Below, piece by piece: positions 39,598 through 48,761 of a stretch of 64,000 bases of DNA. Positions within the stretch are counted from its first letter, which is position 1. Every line of letters begins with the position of its first letter. This DNA is from Kineothrix sp. MB12-C1 (GTDB taxonomy: Bacteria > Bacillota > Clostridia > Lachnospirales > Lachnospiraceae). The notes under the pieces are model-generated. The model worked only from the letters and a program-made list of their open reading frames with translations, did not search any database and was not told the origin of the DNA. The DNA lies in assembly GCF_030863805.1 (NCBI RefSeq), contig NZ_CP132957.1, positions 3,534,001 through 3,598,000 of the forward strand. Reading direction: 5' to 3'. The position numbers and the translations under genes were made by a program.

Positions 39598-41028
39598 ATG
39601 GGTACTACTTCACAAGCGAGTCAAAGAATAACAGCTTTACTCGACGAAAACAGTTTCGTTGAAATCGGGGCACTTGTAACGGCAAGGGCGACAGACTTCA
39701 ATTTGAAACAGACAGAAACTCCTTCTGACGGTGTGATCACCGGTTATGGAGTAATTGACGGTAATCTTGTGTATGTTTACAGCCAGGATGTTTCTGTTTT
39801 GAACGGTTCTGTGGGCGAGATGCATGCCAAAAAGATTACGAATCTCTATGATCTGGCATTAAAGACAGGCGCTCCTGTTATCGGATTAATTCATTCGGCC
39901 GGACTTAGGCTACAAGAAGCAACGGATGCGTTAAATGCTTTCGGCGAGATTTATTTTAAACAAACGAATGCCTCAGGAGTTATTCCTCAAATTACTGCTA
40001 TTTTCGGTAGCTGCGGAGGTGGACTTGCCCTGATTCCGACGCTTACGGACTTTACACTGATGGAAGAGAAGAATGCAAAGCTTTTTGTTAATTCTCCTAA
40101 TGCAATTGACGGCAATGAGATTTCTAAATGCGATACTTCTTCCGCAACATTTCAAAGTGAAGAGGCGGGTATCGTAGATGTAGTTTCTGACGAGGCGGGC
40201 GTTCTTGCCCAGATTAGACAACTCGTTTCCCTTCTCCCGGCAAATAACGAAGATAATGATTCTTTTGATGAATGTACGGATGATTTAAATAGAGAATGTG
40301 AAAATCTTATCAATTGTGCTGGTGATACTTCCATTGCACTTTCCCAGATTTCCGATCATGGTATTTTCTTTGAGACGAAGAGAAACTATGCGAAAGACAT
40401 GGTGACAGGTTTCATCAAATTAAATGGTGCTACGGTAGGTGCAATTGCAAACCGTACAGAGATTTATGATGCAGAAGGTAATGTTACTGAGAAATTCGAT
40501 GCAGTATTGTCTGCAAAAGGTTGTGAAAAGGCGGCAGATTTCGTTAATTTCTGTGATGCTTTCGATATTCCGGTACTTACTTTTACCAATGTAAAAGGAT
40601 TTGCCTCCAGCAAATGCTCGGAGAAAAAGATTGCGAAAGCTGCAGCTCGCCTTACCTATGCTTTTGCGAATGCAACAGTACCGAAGGTGAATGTAATAAC
40701 GAAGAAAGCATATGGAAGTGCATATGTTGCGATGAATTCCAAAGCAATCGGCGCGGATATTACTATGACATGGCCAGATGCTGAGATCGGCACGATGGAA
40801 GCTAAGCTTGCAGCTAAGATTATTTGCTCCGGACAGGGTGCAGATGCTATCGATGCTTGTGCTAAAGAATATGGAGAGCTTCAGACGAGTGCATTAAGTG
40901 CGGCGAGAAGAGGCTATGTGGATCAGATTGTTGCTCCTTCCGAGACGAGAAAATATGTGATTGGCGCTTTTGAGATGTTGTATACCAAGCATGAAGAACG
41001 TCCGGCGAAAAAACATGGTACAGTTTAG
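39598..41028 (+). CDS. CoA-ester carboxyltransferase (decarboxylase alpha subunit type)
   Basis: 476 residues of the MmdA/PccB/glutaconyl-CoA carboxyltransferase family. Two crotonase-like halves; the first has SGDV-like oxyanion region around SAGLRLQEA and GSCGGG, the second contains DIPVLTF and YGSAYVAM. In Na+ decarboxylases this subunit moves carboxyl from a CoA ester to biotin on the carrier encoded downstream. The substrate (methylmalonyl-, malonyl- or glutaconyl-CoA) is not decided. It is shorter than typical MmdA (about 510). First gene of the operon, with GGAGG before the ATG. Confidence 0.88.
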   Translation: MGTTSQASQRITALLDENSFVEIGALVTARATDFNLKQTETPSDGVITGYGVIDGNLVYVYSQDVSVLNGSVGEMHAKKITNLYDLALKTGAPVIGLIHSAGLRLQEATDALNAFGEIYFKQTNASGVIPQITAIFGSCGGGLALIPTLTDFTLMEEKNAKLFVNSPNAIDGNEISKCDTSSATFQSEEAGIVDVVSDEAGVLAQIRQLVSLLPANNEDNDSFDECTDDLNRECENLINCAGDTSIALSQISDHGIFFETKRNYAKDMVTGFIKLNGATVGAIANRTEIYDAEGNVTEKFDAVLSAKGCEKAADFVNFCDAFDIPVLTFTNVKGFASSKCSEKKIAKAAARLTYAFANATVPKVNVITKKAYGSAYVAMNSKAIGADITMTWPDAEIGTMEAKLAAKIICSGQGADAIDACAKEYGELQTSALSAARRGYVDQIVAPSETRKYVIGAFEMLYTKHEERPAKKHGTV

Positions 41029-41045
41029 AAAGGATGATACTTAAT

Positions 41046-41789
41046 ATGAAAAAATGGTTATTAGTATTAGGTATGATTACCTGTGTCCTTGGAGTGAGTG
41101 CATTTGGAATGACTGCGCAGGCAGCTTCCGGAAGTGCCCTTATGACAGAAGAAGATGCGCTTGGCATGGGCGATCAGTTAGTAGAAGCTATTGCCATGAT
41201 TTGTGCACAGGGCCAACAAGCACAGTATGCTTCAGATGCAGTCATAACGGCAGCCTTTGACAGTTGGATGGGCGCACAAGAGGAAATGGGTAGTTATGTT
41301 GAGATAACAGGACATACCGCTGAGATAGATGAAAAAGGCGTTGTCGTGGATGTTGCGGTGAAAGGTTCGACGCGCAATGCGGTAGTAGAGGTCGTTTTAG
41401 ATAAGGATCTATCTCTATCAAGCGTTACGACTAATGTCGAGTATACTTTCGCAGAGAAGATGGAAAAGGCGGCGCTCAATACTTTGCTCGGTATGGGAAC
41501 GGTATTTGTAGTTCTAATTCTCATTTCGTTCCTTATTTCCGGATTCACCTTTATTCCGAAGATTCAAGCAGCCTTCGAAGGTAAAGGGGCAGTAAAAGAA
41601 GAGAAGATAAAAGAACCTGTTGCAGTGGATAATACAATAGCACAAATTATTGAAAAGGAAGAATTGGCTGATGTATCCGGTGACTTTGAACTTGTAGCGG
41701 TCATTGCGGCAGCTATTGCAGCAAGTGAGGGTAAGACCCGCACAGACGGATTTGTGGTTAGGTCTATTAGGAAAAGAAGAGCATTTTAA
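41046..41789 (+). CDS. OadG-like gamma subunit of the Na+-pumping decarboxylase
   Basis: 247 residues from the ATG at 41046; an ATG at 41034 has its ribosome site with no spacing. Signal-like helix at 1-28, an extracytoplasmic domain of about 115 residues, one membrane helix near 145-167 followed by the OadG-type cytoplasmic tail ending in a basic stretch. Much longer than classical OadG (about 80-100). It anchors the carboxyltransferase to the beta subunit. Confidence 0.85.
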   Translation: MKKWLLVLGMITCVLGVSAFGMTAQAASGSALMTEEDALGMGDQLVEAIAMICAQGQQAQYASDAVITAAFDSWMGAQEEMGSYVEITGHTAEIDEKGVVVDVAVKGSTRNAVVEVVLDKDLSLSSVTTNVEYTFAEKMEKAALNTLLGMGTVFVVLILISFLISGFTFIPKIQAAFEGKGAVKEEKIKEPVAVDNTIAQIIEKEELADVSGDFELVAVIAAAIAASEGKTRTDGFVVRSIRKRRAF

Positions 41790-41826
41790 TTTGATTTTAA
41801 TTTAAATAATCAGGAGGAATATTGAA

Positions 41827-42231
41827 ATGAAAAATTACACCATTACTGTAAATGGAAATGTATATGATGTTGTAGTAGAAGAAGGCGTATCCACAGGAGC
41901 ACCCGTAGCGGCACCCAAGGCAGCTCCTGCACCGGTAGCGGCGCCTGCACCTGTAGCTCCGGCTCCGGCAGCAGCACCCGCAGCAGCACCGGCGGCTCCG
42001 GCAGCAGGAACAGCCGGCGGCGTTAGAGTAGAGGCTGGTGCAGCAGGTAAAGTGTTCTCGATTGAAGCGAAGGTTGGACAGACGGTGAAGGCCGGTGACG
42101 CAATCGTAGTAATCGAAGCTATGAAGATGGAAATTCCGGTTGTTTCTCCCCAGGATGGCACGGTAGCAAGCATTGATGTAACAGTAGGCGATGCGATAGA
42201 GGCAGGAACATTACTTGCAACATTGAACTAA
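41827..42231 (+). CDS. Biotin carboxyl carrier protein of the decarboxylase
   Basis: 134 residues. A short N-terminal beta segment, an alanine/proline linker (about 24-63) typical of decarboxylase carriers, and a C-terminal biotinyl domain with EAMKMEI, biotin lysine K100. Carries CO2 between carboxyltransferase and the membrane decarboxylase. AGGAGG site upstream. Confidence 0.94.
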   Translation: MKNYTITVNGNVYDVVVEEGVSTGAPVAAPKAAPAPVAAPAPVAPAPAAAPAAAPAAPAAGTAGGVRVEAGAAGKVFSIEAKVGQTVKAGDAIVVIEAMKMEIPVVSPQDGTVASIDVTVGDAIEAGTLLATLN

Positions 42232-42269
42232 TTGCCGAACAATTAGAGAACAACAGGAGGTCACAGTAA

Positions 42270-43421
42270 ATGGATTACATTGTAAATACATTGGATAATC
42301 TAGTGCATCAGACGGCTTTCTTCAATCTTACTTGGGGAAATTACCTGATGATTGTAGTAGCTTGTGTATTTCTTTATCTTGCTATCGCGAAAGGTTTTGA
42401 ACCCTTATTATTGCTTCCGATAGCATTCGGTATGCTACTCGTTAACATTTATCCCGATATCATGCGCAGCATCGAGGATTCGGGACATGGAGCGGCTGGT
42501 ATGCTGTATTATTTCTATCTTTTAGATGAATGGGCGATTTTACCTTCCCTCATCTTTCTCGGAGTAGGAGCCATGACGGACTTCGGTCCGTTAATCGCCA
42601 ATCCCAAGAGCTTCCTCTTGGGCGCAGCGGCGCAGTTCGGTATTTTTGCTGCTTACTTCGGAGCGATTGCTCTGGGATTCAACGACAAAGCGGCAGCTGC
42701 TATCTCAATTATCGGAGGTGCGGATGGACCTACTTCTATCTTCCTCGCAGGCAAGCTGCAGCAGACAGCTTTGCTCGGACCGATTGCAGTAGCGGCATAT
42801 TCTTATATGTCATTAGTACCCATTATTCAGCCGCCGATCATGAAGCTTCTTACGACAGAAAAGGAGAGAAAAATAAAAATGGAGCAGCTTCGTCCGGTTT
42901 CCAAGCTGGAGAAGATTCTTTTCCCAATTGTCGTTACTATTGTTGTATGTCTGATTCTTCCTACCACAGCTCCTTTAGTAGGTATGCTGATGCTCGGCAA
43001 CCTGTTCAGAGAGTCGGGAGTAGTAAGACAGTTAACGGATACGGCAGCGAATGCTCTTATGTATATCGTTGTTATCTTGCTCGGAACCTCTGTTGGTGCC
43101 ACGACGAGTGCAGAAGCATTTTTGAATCTCGACACTTTGAAAATCGTTGCCCTCGGTCTGATTGCGTTCTGCTTTGGTACGGCGGCCGGCGTATTATTCG
43201 GTAAGTTGATGTGTGTTGTTACCGGAGGTAAGGTGAATCCCTTAATCGGATCGGCAGGCGTATCTGCAGTGCCTATGGCAGCCAGAGTATCGCAGAAAGT
43301 CGGCGCAGAATCGGATCCGACCAACTTCCTTTTGATGCACGCGATGGGCCCCAATGTGGCAGGCGTTATCGGTACGGCGGTTGCAGCCGGTACCTTTATG
43401 GCAGTGTTCGGAGTATTCTAA
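42270..43421 (+). CDS. Na+-translocating decarboxylase beta subunit
   Basis: 383 residues, about nine membrane helices, of the OadB/GcdB/MmdB family. The family segments [10 protein letters not shown] and [14 protein letters not shown] are intact. It decarboxylates carboxybiotin and couples this to sodium export. Sits between the carrier and the second carboxyltransferase. Confidence 0.94.
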   Translation: MDYIVNTLDNLVHQTAFFNLTWGNYLMIVVACVFLYLAIAKGFEPLLLLPIAFGMLLVNIYPDIMRSIEDSGHGAAGMLYYFYLLDEWAILPSLIFLGVGAMTDFGPLIANPKSFLLGAAAQFGIFAAYFGAIALGFNDKAAAAISIIGGADGPTSIFLAGKLQQTALLGPIAVAAYSYMSLVPIIQPPIMKLLTTEKERKIKMEQLRPVSKLEKILFPIVVTIVVCLILPTTAPLVGMLMLGNLFRESGVVRQLTDTAANALMYIVVILLGTSVGATTSAEAFLNLDTLKIVALGLIAFCFGTAAGVLFGKLMCVVTGGKVNPLIGSAGVSAVPMAARVSQKVGAESDPTNFLLMHAMGPNVAGVIGTAVAAGTFMAVFGVF

Positions 43422-43459
43422 TACGACTCGAAATAATGAAAATATAGGAGGAATAGAAA

Positions 43460-44887
43460 ATGTCAGAACAGGTTAAAAAACCGATTGGAATTGTGGAAAC
43501 TGTTCTTCGTGATGCGCATCAGTCTCTGATTGCTACGAGAATGCCCACCGAAATGATGCTTCCAATCATTGATAAGATGGATAAAGTTGGCTACCATGCA
43601 GTAGAATGCTGGGGTGGAGCTACTTTCGATGCTTCCCTTCGTTTCTTAAAAGAAGATCCGTGGGAAAGATTGAGGAAATTAAAAGATGGATTTAAGAATA
43701 CGAAGTTGCAGATGTTATTCCGTGGACAGAACATTTTGGGATATCGTCCTTATGCGGATGACGTGGTAGATTATTTTGTAGAAAAGTCCATTGCAAATGG
43801 AATTGATATCATCAGAATTTTTGACTGCCTTAATGATCTTAGAAACTTAGAGGCAGCAGTTAACTCTACCTCTAAGATAAAGGGAAGAGAAGGCAGAGGC
43901 CATGCTCAGGTTGCATTATCCTATACATTAGGAGATGCTTATACTTTAGATTATTGGGTAGATATGGCGAAAAAGGTAGAAGAAATGGGAGCGGATTCTA
44001 TCTGTATCAAAGATATGGCGGGATTACTTCTTCCTTATGAAGCGACGAATATGATCTCAGCTATGAAAGGAGCAACTTCTCTTCCGATAGAGCTTCATAC
44101 TCATTACACTTCAGGTGTTGCGAGTATGACCTATTTGAAAGCAGTAGAAGCGGGTGCAGATATTATTGACTGTGCAATCTCTCCAATGGCTATGGGAACT
44201 TCACAGCCTGCGACAGAGGTTATGGTAGAAACTTTCAAAGGAACTCCTTATGATACAGGATATGATCAGAATATTCTTGCAGATATTGCAGATTATTTCA
44301 GACCGTACAGAGATGAATGGTTATCCAGCGGTCTCCTTAATCCGAAGGTTATGGGCGTTGATATTAAAACTCTGTTATATCAGGTTCCGGGTGGTATGTT
44401 ATCCAACATGGTAAGCCAGTTGAAAGAGCAGAACGCAGAGGATAAATATTATGATGTACTTCGTGAGATTCCTGAGGTGCGTAAAGACCTCGGTGAACCG
44501 CCTTTGGTAACACCTTCTTCTCAGATTGTCGGCACACAGGCAGTATTCAACGTGCTTATGGGAGAACGTTATAAGATGGCGACGAAGGAAACAAAGGCTG
44601 TACTTCGTGGTGAATACGGTCAGACCGTAAAACCGATGAGCCAGGAAGTTATCGATAAAGTTATTCCGGGTGAAGAAAGAATCACATGCCGTCCGGCTGA
44701 CTTAATCGAGAATGAGCTCGATAAGCTTGAAGCGGAGATGAGAGAATGGAAACAGCAGGATGAAGACGTATTATCTTATGCACTCTTCCCTCAGGTTGCT
44801 GTTGAATTCTTCAAATATCGTCAGGCACAGCAGGAGAAAGTGGATATGGCTCAGGCTGATACAAAGAATGCAGCTTATCCTGTATAA
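43460..44887 (+). CDS. Oxaloacetate decarboxylase alpha / pyruvate carboxylase B-type carboxyltransferase
   Basis: 475 residues. HMGL-like TIM barrel with the DAHQS metal motif (18-22) and HTHYTSG, followed by a PYC_OADA C-terminal region. No biotin domain is fused, so it must use the separate carrier. Moves carboxyl between oxaloacetate and biotin. AGGAGG before the ATG; last gene of the operon. Confidence 0.93.
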   Translation: MSEQVKKPIGIVETVLRDAHQSLIATRMPTEMMLPIIDKMDKVGYHAVECWGGATFDASLRFLKEDPWERLRKLKDGFKNTKLQMLFRGQNILGYRPYADDVVDYFVEKSIANGIDIIRIFDCLNDLRNLEAAVNSTSKIKGREGRGHAQVALSYTLGDAYTLDYWVDMAKKVEEMGADSICIKDMAGLLLPYEATNMISAMKGATSLPIELHTHYTSGVASMTYLKAVEAGADIIDCAISPMAMGTSQPATEVMVETFKGTPYDTGYDQNILADIADYFRPYRDEWLSSGLLNPKVMGVDIKTLLYQVPGGMLSNMVSQLKEQNAEDKYYDVLREIPEVRKDLGEPPLVTPSSQIVGTQAVFNVLMGERYKMATKETKAVLRGEYGQTVKPMSQEVIDKVIPGEERITCRPADLIENELDKLEAEMREWKQQDEDVLSYALFPQVAVEFFKYRQAQQEKVDMAQADTKNAAYPV

Positions 44888-44920
44888 AGATTCATTGTGT
44901 AATAGAATAATAAATAAAGT

Positions 44921-44956
44921 AAAAAGGGATTGTTGCGTATGCAGCAATCCTTTTTC
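44921..44956 (+). terminator. Terminator of the decarboxylase operon
   Basis: AAAAAGGGATTGTTGC pairs with GCAGCAATCCTTTTT around a small loop at 44937-44940, ending in a T-run. About 35 bases after the last stop. Confidence 0.8.
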
Positions 44957-45028
44957 ATTCTATAGGAAAGACCTAGTTACATTAAAGTATAAAAATATTG
45001 ACCCTATAGAATAAAAGTACTCTGTGCA

Positions 45029-45048
45029 GGATGCGCAGCTACGCGCGC
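45029..45048. repeat. Dispersed 20-base repeat, copy 2
   Basis: Identical to 25401-25420. Here it is followed directly by an inverted repeat (45050-45110), so it may be one end of a larger element. Confidence 0.8.
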
Positions 45049-45049
45049 G

Positions 45050-45110
45050 GAACAAAAGCTGTGCTGCTAAAAGTTTAAATCGCGAGAGTGAGCGAAGCAC
45101 ACTTTTGTTC
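45050..45110. repeat. Inverted repeat in the region before the TetR gene
   Basis: GAACAAAAGCTGTGCT (45050-45065) and AGCACACTTTTGTTC (45096-45110) form a 15-bp stem with one bulge. The loop, read on the other strand, contains ACTCTCGC, also found at 62931-62938. No open frame. Confidence 0.65.
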
Positions 45111-45115
45111 TTTCG

Positions 45116-45144
45116 TTGACAGAGGAAATAATTCATAGTAAAAT
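45116..45144 (+). promoter_or_regulatory. Sigma-A promoter of the TetR gene
   Basis: TTGACA at 45116-45121, a 17-base spacer and TAAAAT at 45139-45144. Confidence 0.75.
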
Positions 45145-45160
45145 AATAACGGTTGTTATT
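45142..45160. promoter_or_regulatory. Probable operator of the TetR-family regulator
   Basis: A 19-base palindrome with arms AATAATAAC and GTTGTTATT overlaps the -10 box and transcription start. Position and length fit autorepression by the protein encoded 20 bases downstream. Confidence 0.6.
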
Positions 45161-45179
45161 CACAAGTGGAGGATGCATT

Positions 45180-45728
45180 ATGGCGAGGAAAGAGACAATT
45201 ACACAAAGTGATATCTTACAGGCAGCATTTGAAATGGTGAAAGAAGAGGGATATGAGAATGTAACTGCCAGAAAGCTGGCGGCCAGAGCAGGATGCTCCA
45301 CACAGCCAATTTTTCGTGTGTACCGTAATATGGAAGAACTTTTAAAAGAGCTTTTCTTTATAGCCGTCGATTATTTTGAGACCTATTATGAGAATTTTCC
45401 GAAATATAATGATATTCCGTTTGTGGACCTGGGGCTTACCTACATACGTTTTGCTGAAGAGAATAAGAATCTGTTCCGCCTTCTTTTTCTTTCGAAGAGG
45501 AGATATGAAAAGAGTCTTTATGACTTATTGAACGGAAAAAAGGGTGCCGTGGTGAGAGAGATTAATTATGCGAAGGAATACGGCTGTATGTCACCGGAAG
45601 ATATGTTTACTAAAATGTGGATATTTATTCATGGTGCGGCTTGTATGACATTAACAGGTGATTATGATTTAGAGGAAATTGAGACGGTCAAATTGTTGGA
45701 AGATTCCTTCCGGTCATTTCTGAAGTAA
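45180..45728 (+). CDS. TetR/AcrR-family transcriptional regulator
   Basis: 182 residues from the ATG at 45180 with GGAGG upstream (a frame from 45153 overlaps the leader). Helix-turn-helix in the first 50 residues (NVTARKLAARAGCSTQPIFRVYRN region), the rest a helical ligand-binding domain. Probably represses itself through the palindrome at 45142. It follows the decarboxylase operon; whether it also controls that is unknown. Confidence 0.9.
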   Translation: MARKETITQSDILQAAFEMVKEEGYENVTARKLAARAGCSTQPIFRVYRNMEELLKELFFIAVDYFETYYENFPKYNDIPFVDLGLTYIRFAEENKNLFRLLFLSKRRYEKSLYDLLNGKKGAVVREINYAKEYGCMSPEDMFTKMWIFIHGAACMTLTGDYDLEEIETVKLLEDSFRSFLK

Positions 45729-45794
45729 AAGTAACTATGAGGGTACTGAACAGCTACACTAAAAGTAAAATCGTAAAGTATAAGGTAAGAGTAG

Positions 45795-46754
45795 ATGGAG
45801 AATCACGCAGAAAATCAGATAGTAAATAAAAATGAGAATGAAATCAGCATCATTGCAAGAATCGATGCGAGATATAAGAAGATGAGCAAAAGCCATAAGG
45901 CGATTGCTTCGTATATTACGGATCATTATGAACAGGCAGTCTTTATGACGGCAGCCAAATTAGGAGAAACGGTAGGCGTGAGCGAATCTACAGTGGTGCG
46001 CTTCGCTTCAGGTATCGGCTATGATGGCTATCCGGAGTTCCAGAAAGCGTTAGAAGATTGGGTAAAGAGCAAAATAAGCTCCGTACAGAAAATAGGCGCG
46101 AAATATGGAAAAAGCACACAGTCGGAAATATTAACTTCCGTTCTCCGGGCAGATATGGACAAGCTGCAGGATACTTTAGAGAATTTGGATGGTGCATCTT
46201 TTGAAATGGCGGTCGACACCATCTTGGCGGCGGAGACTGTATATATCCTCGGAATGAGAAGTTGTGAACCGCTTGCGGACTTTTTGCATTTTTATTTGAA
46301 TATGATAAGGGGAAATGTAATTCTGCTCAGAAGTACGAGCGTGAGTGAAATTTTTGAACAGATGATTCGAATCGGTGAGAAGGACGCCATTGTAGGAATT
46401 AGTTTTCCCAGATATTCTATGCGTACCTTAAAGGCGATGGAATTCGCTAATGATAGGAATGCCAAAGTGATTGCCATTACCGATAGCGTACATTCTCCTA
46501 TGAACCTGTATTCCGCCTGCAATTTATTTGCCAGAAGCGATATGGTTTCCATTGTGGACTCTTTGGTAGCGCCCTTAAGTGTGATCAATGCGCTTGTGGT
46601 GGCTCTTTGTTTAAAGAGGCCCGAAGACGTAAAGAGCAACTTGGAGCAGTTGGAAGAAGCGTGGAATAATTATCAAGTATATTTGAATGATGAAATTAAT
46701 TTTATTGACGAAGAGTCAATGTTAAATTATCCTTTGATAAAAGAGAATAAGTAA
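45795..46754 (+). CDS. RpiR/MurR-family regulator with SIS domain
   Basis: 319 residues. N-terminal HTH_6 (about 20-95, with GVSESTVVRFASGIGYDGYPEF) and a SIS sugar-phosphate-binding domain (about 140-275). Such regulators sense phosphosugars. No sugar genes are adjacent, so the target is not apparent. An unusually long extension lies before the HTH. Confidence 0.9.
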   Translation: MENHAENQIVNKNENEISIIARIDARYKKMSKSHKAIASYITDHYEQAVFMTAAKLGETVGVSESTVVRFASGIGYDGYPEFQKALEDWVKSKISSVQKIGAKYGKSTQSEILTSVLRADMDKLQDTLENLDGASFEMAVDTILAAETVYILGMRSCEPLADFLHFYLNMIRGNVILLRSTSVSEIFEQMIRIGEKDAIVGISFPRYSMRTLKAMEFANDRNAKVIAITDSVHSPMNLYSACNLFARSDMVSIVDSLVAPLSVINALVVALCLKRPEDVKSNLEQLEEAWNNYQVYLNDEINFIDEESMLNYPLIKENK

Positions 46755-46784
46755 TTCGCAGGAAAGACGGAAAGGCAAAGAAGC

Positions 46785-48044
46785 ATGATCAGAAATAGAA
46801 TTATTGTAATCGGAGGGGGAGCAGCGGGCATGATGGCGGCTATCGCCGCGGCAGAAGAAGGCAGTAAGGTGCTTTTGCTGGAACAAAATGAGAAACTCGG
46901 TAAAAAAGTATATATTACGGGCAAAGGAAGATGTAACATAACGAATGCCTGTGATATGGAGGAGTTATTTGCTAATGTAATAACGAACTCTAAATTTTTA
47001 TATAGTGCTTTTTATGGATTTGATAATAAAACAACCATTCGTTTTTTTGAAGAGAATGGCTGTAAGACGAAGATAGAAAGAGGGGAGAGGGTATTCCCCG
47101 TTACGGATCATTCCTCCGATGTGATCGGAGCTCTTCATAGAAGAATGAAGCAGCTTTCGGTAGACATCAGATTGAACACTTCTGTGAAGGAGTTGCTGAT
47201 AGAAGAAGGAATAATTGCGGGGGTTCGAATGAAGGATGGAAGCAAGGAGGAGGCTCAGGCAGTGATCCTCGCTACCGGAGGCATATCTTATCCGATAACA
47301 GGTTCCACAGGGGATGGACATCGGATGGCAGTTGAGCAGGGACATACGTTAAAGCCCACAAGCCCATCTCTGGTCCCCCTTATCGTCAAGGAAGAATGGT
47401 GTAAGCAGTTGCAAGGACTTTCCTTGAAAAATGTGAAAGTGACACTTAGAACGAAAGGAAAGAAATTGTTTTATGAGGGTTTTGGGGAAATGCTTTTTAC
47501 TCATTTTGGTATAAGCGGGCCTCTAATTTTGAGTGCGAGTAGTTATTATACGGGGAAAAGACGTGAAGAAGAGGCGTTACTTAGTCTGGATTTAAAGCCG
47601 GCGCTTAGTGAAGAGCAGTTGGACAAGCGAGTATTGAGGGACTTCGAAGAAAATAAAAATAAGCAGTTTAAGAATTCCCTTGGAGCACTGTTTCCCACTA
47701 AAATGATTCCTGTTATTATTACTTTATCGGGAATTGACGGAGAGAAGAAGGTGAACGAGATTACAAAAGAAGAGAGGCATTACTTCGTGAATCTCATAAA
47801 AAATATAGAATTGACGATAACCGGAACTAGATCGTTTCAGGAAGCTATTATTACAAAAGGCGGAATTGCTGTAAAGGAAGTGAACCCTTCCACTATGGAA
47901 TCCAAACTGGTAAGGGGACTTTATTTCGCGGGCGAAGTTCTCGATTTGGATGCTTTAACGGGTGGATTTAATTTGCAAATCGCCTGGTCTACAGGACATC
48001 TGGCAGGCAGTAGTGCGGCGATAGAGCATTCGGTTCAAAATTAA
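46785..48044 (+). CDS. HI0933-family NAD(P)/FAD-dependent oxidoreductase
   Basis: 419 residues. N-terminal FAD dinucleotide motif GGGAAGMMAAIAAAEEG, the family segment TGKGRCNITNAC, and a C-terminal GGFNLQIAWSTG loop closing the FAD site. A YhiN-type flavoprotein of unclear reaction. Often found next to cmk and ispH in Clostridia, as here. Confidence 0.92.
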   Translation: MIRNRIIVIGGGAAGMMAAIAAAEEGSKVLLLEQNEKLGKKVYITGKGRCNITNACDMEELFANVITNSKFLYSAFYGFDNKTTIRFFEENGCKTKIERGERVFPVTDHSSDVIGALHRRMKQLSVDIRLNTSVKELLIEEGIIAGVRMKDGSKEEAQAVILATGGISYPITGSTGDGHRMAVEQGHTLKPTSPSLVPLIVKEEWCKQLQGLSLKNVKVTLRTKGKKLFYEGFGEMLFTHFGISGPLILSASSYYTGKRREEEALLSLDLKPALSEEQLDKRVLRDFEENKNKQFKNSLGALFPTKMIPVIITLSGIDGEKKVNEITKEERHYFVNLIKNIELTITGTRSFQEAIITKGGIAVKEVNPSTMESKLVRGLYFAGEVLDLDALTGGFNLQIAWSTGHLAGSSAAIEHSVQN

Positions 48045-48081
48045 CAGGTTATAAGATTATAAGAAAGGCATGGTTATTAAT

Positions 48082-48738
48082 ATGGGCTATAGTATAGCGA
48101 TAGATGGGCCGGCAGGAGCCGGCAAGAGCACGATCGCGAAAATGGTGGCGAAACAAAAGCAATTTATTTATATAGATACAGGGGCGATGTACCGTGCTAT
48201 GGCACTTTACCTGCTGAGGAATAAGATAGATCCGAAGGAGCAGGACAAAATAAGTGACAAATGCAAAGATGCGGATATTACCATTGAGTATGCGAATGGT
48301 GAGCAGGTTGTCTTTCTGAATGGTGAAAATGTCAACGCTTTGATTCGTACAGAGGAAGTGGGAAATATGGCGTCAACCAGCAGTGTGAATGCGGATGTAC
48401 GAAAGCAACTGGTAGAACTCCAGCAAAAGCTGGCCAAAAGTGCGGATGTAGTTATGGATGGAAGGGATATCGGCACCTGTGTGTTACCCGGAGCTGATGT
48501 AAAGGTTTATTTGACTGCTGATAGCAGAGTGAGAGCGAAGAGACGTTTCGAAGAGCTTACGAAGAAAGGTGAGCCCTGCGATTTGGATAAAATAGAACAA
48601 GATATTATTGAAAGGGATGAGCGTGATATGAATCGTGAGATTTCCCCTCTTCGACAGGCTGAAGATGCGGTGCTCATCGATTCTTCTGCTATGACGATCG
48701 AAGAGGTGGCACAGACTATTTTAAATCTGTGCGATTAG
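48082..48738 (+). CDS. cmk: Cytidylate kinase
   Basis: 218 residues with P-loop GPAGAGKS (9-16), DTGAMYRAM and DGRDIGT. Phosphorylates CMP and dCMP. The ATG at 48082 gives the normal family start; an ATG four codons earlier (48070) is nearer the AAAGG element and cannot be excluded. Confidence 0.95.
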   Translation: MGYSIAIDGPAGAGKSTIAKMVAKQKQFIYIDTGAMYRAMALYLLRNKIDPKEQDKISDKCKDADITIEYANGEQVVFLNGENVNALIRTEEVGNMASTSSVNADVRKQLVELQQKLAKSADVVMDGRDIGTCVLPGADVKVYLTADSRVRAKRRFEELTKKGEPCDLDKIEQDIIERDERDMNREISPLRQAEDAVLIDSSAMTIEEVAQTILNLCD

Positions 48739-48761
48739 GATGGAAAGGAGTATATAGATAA

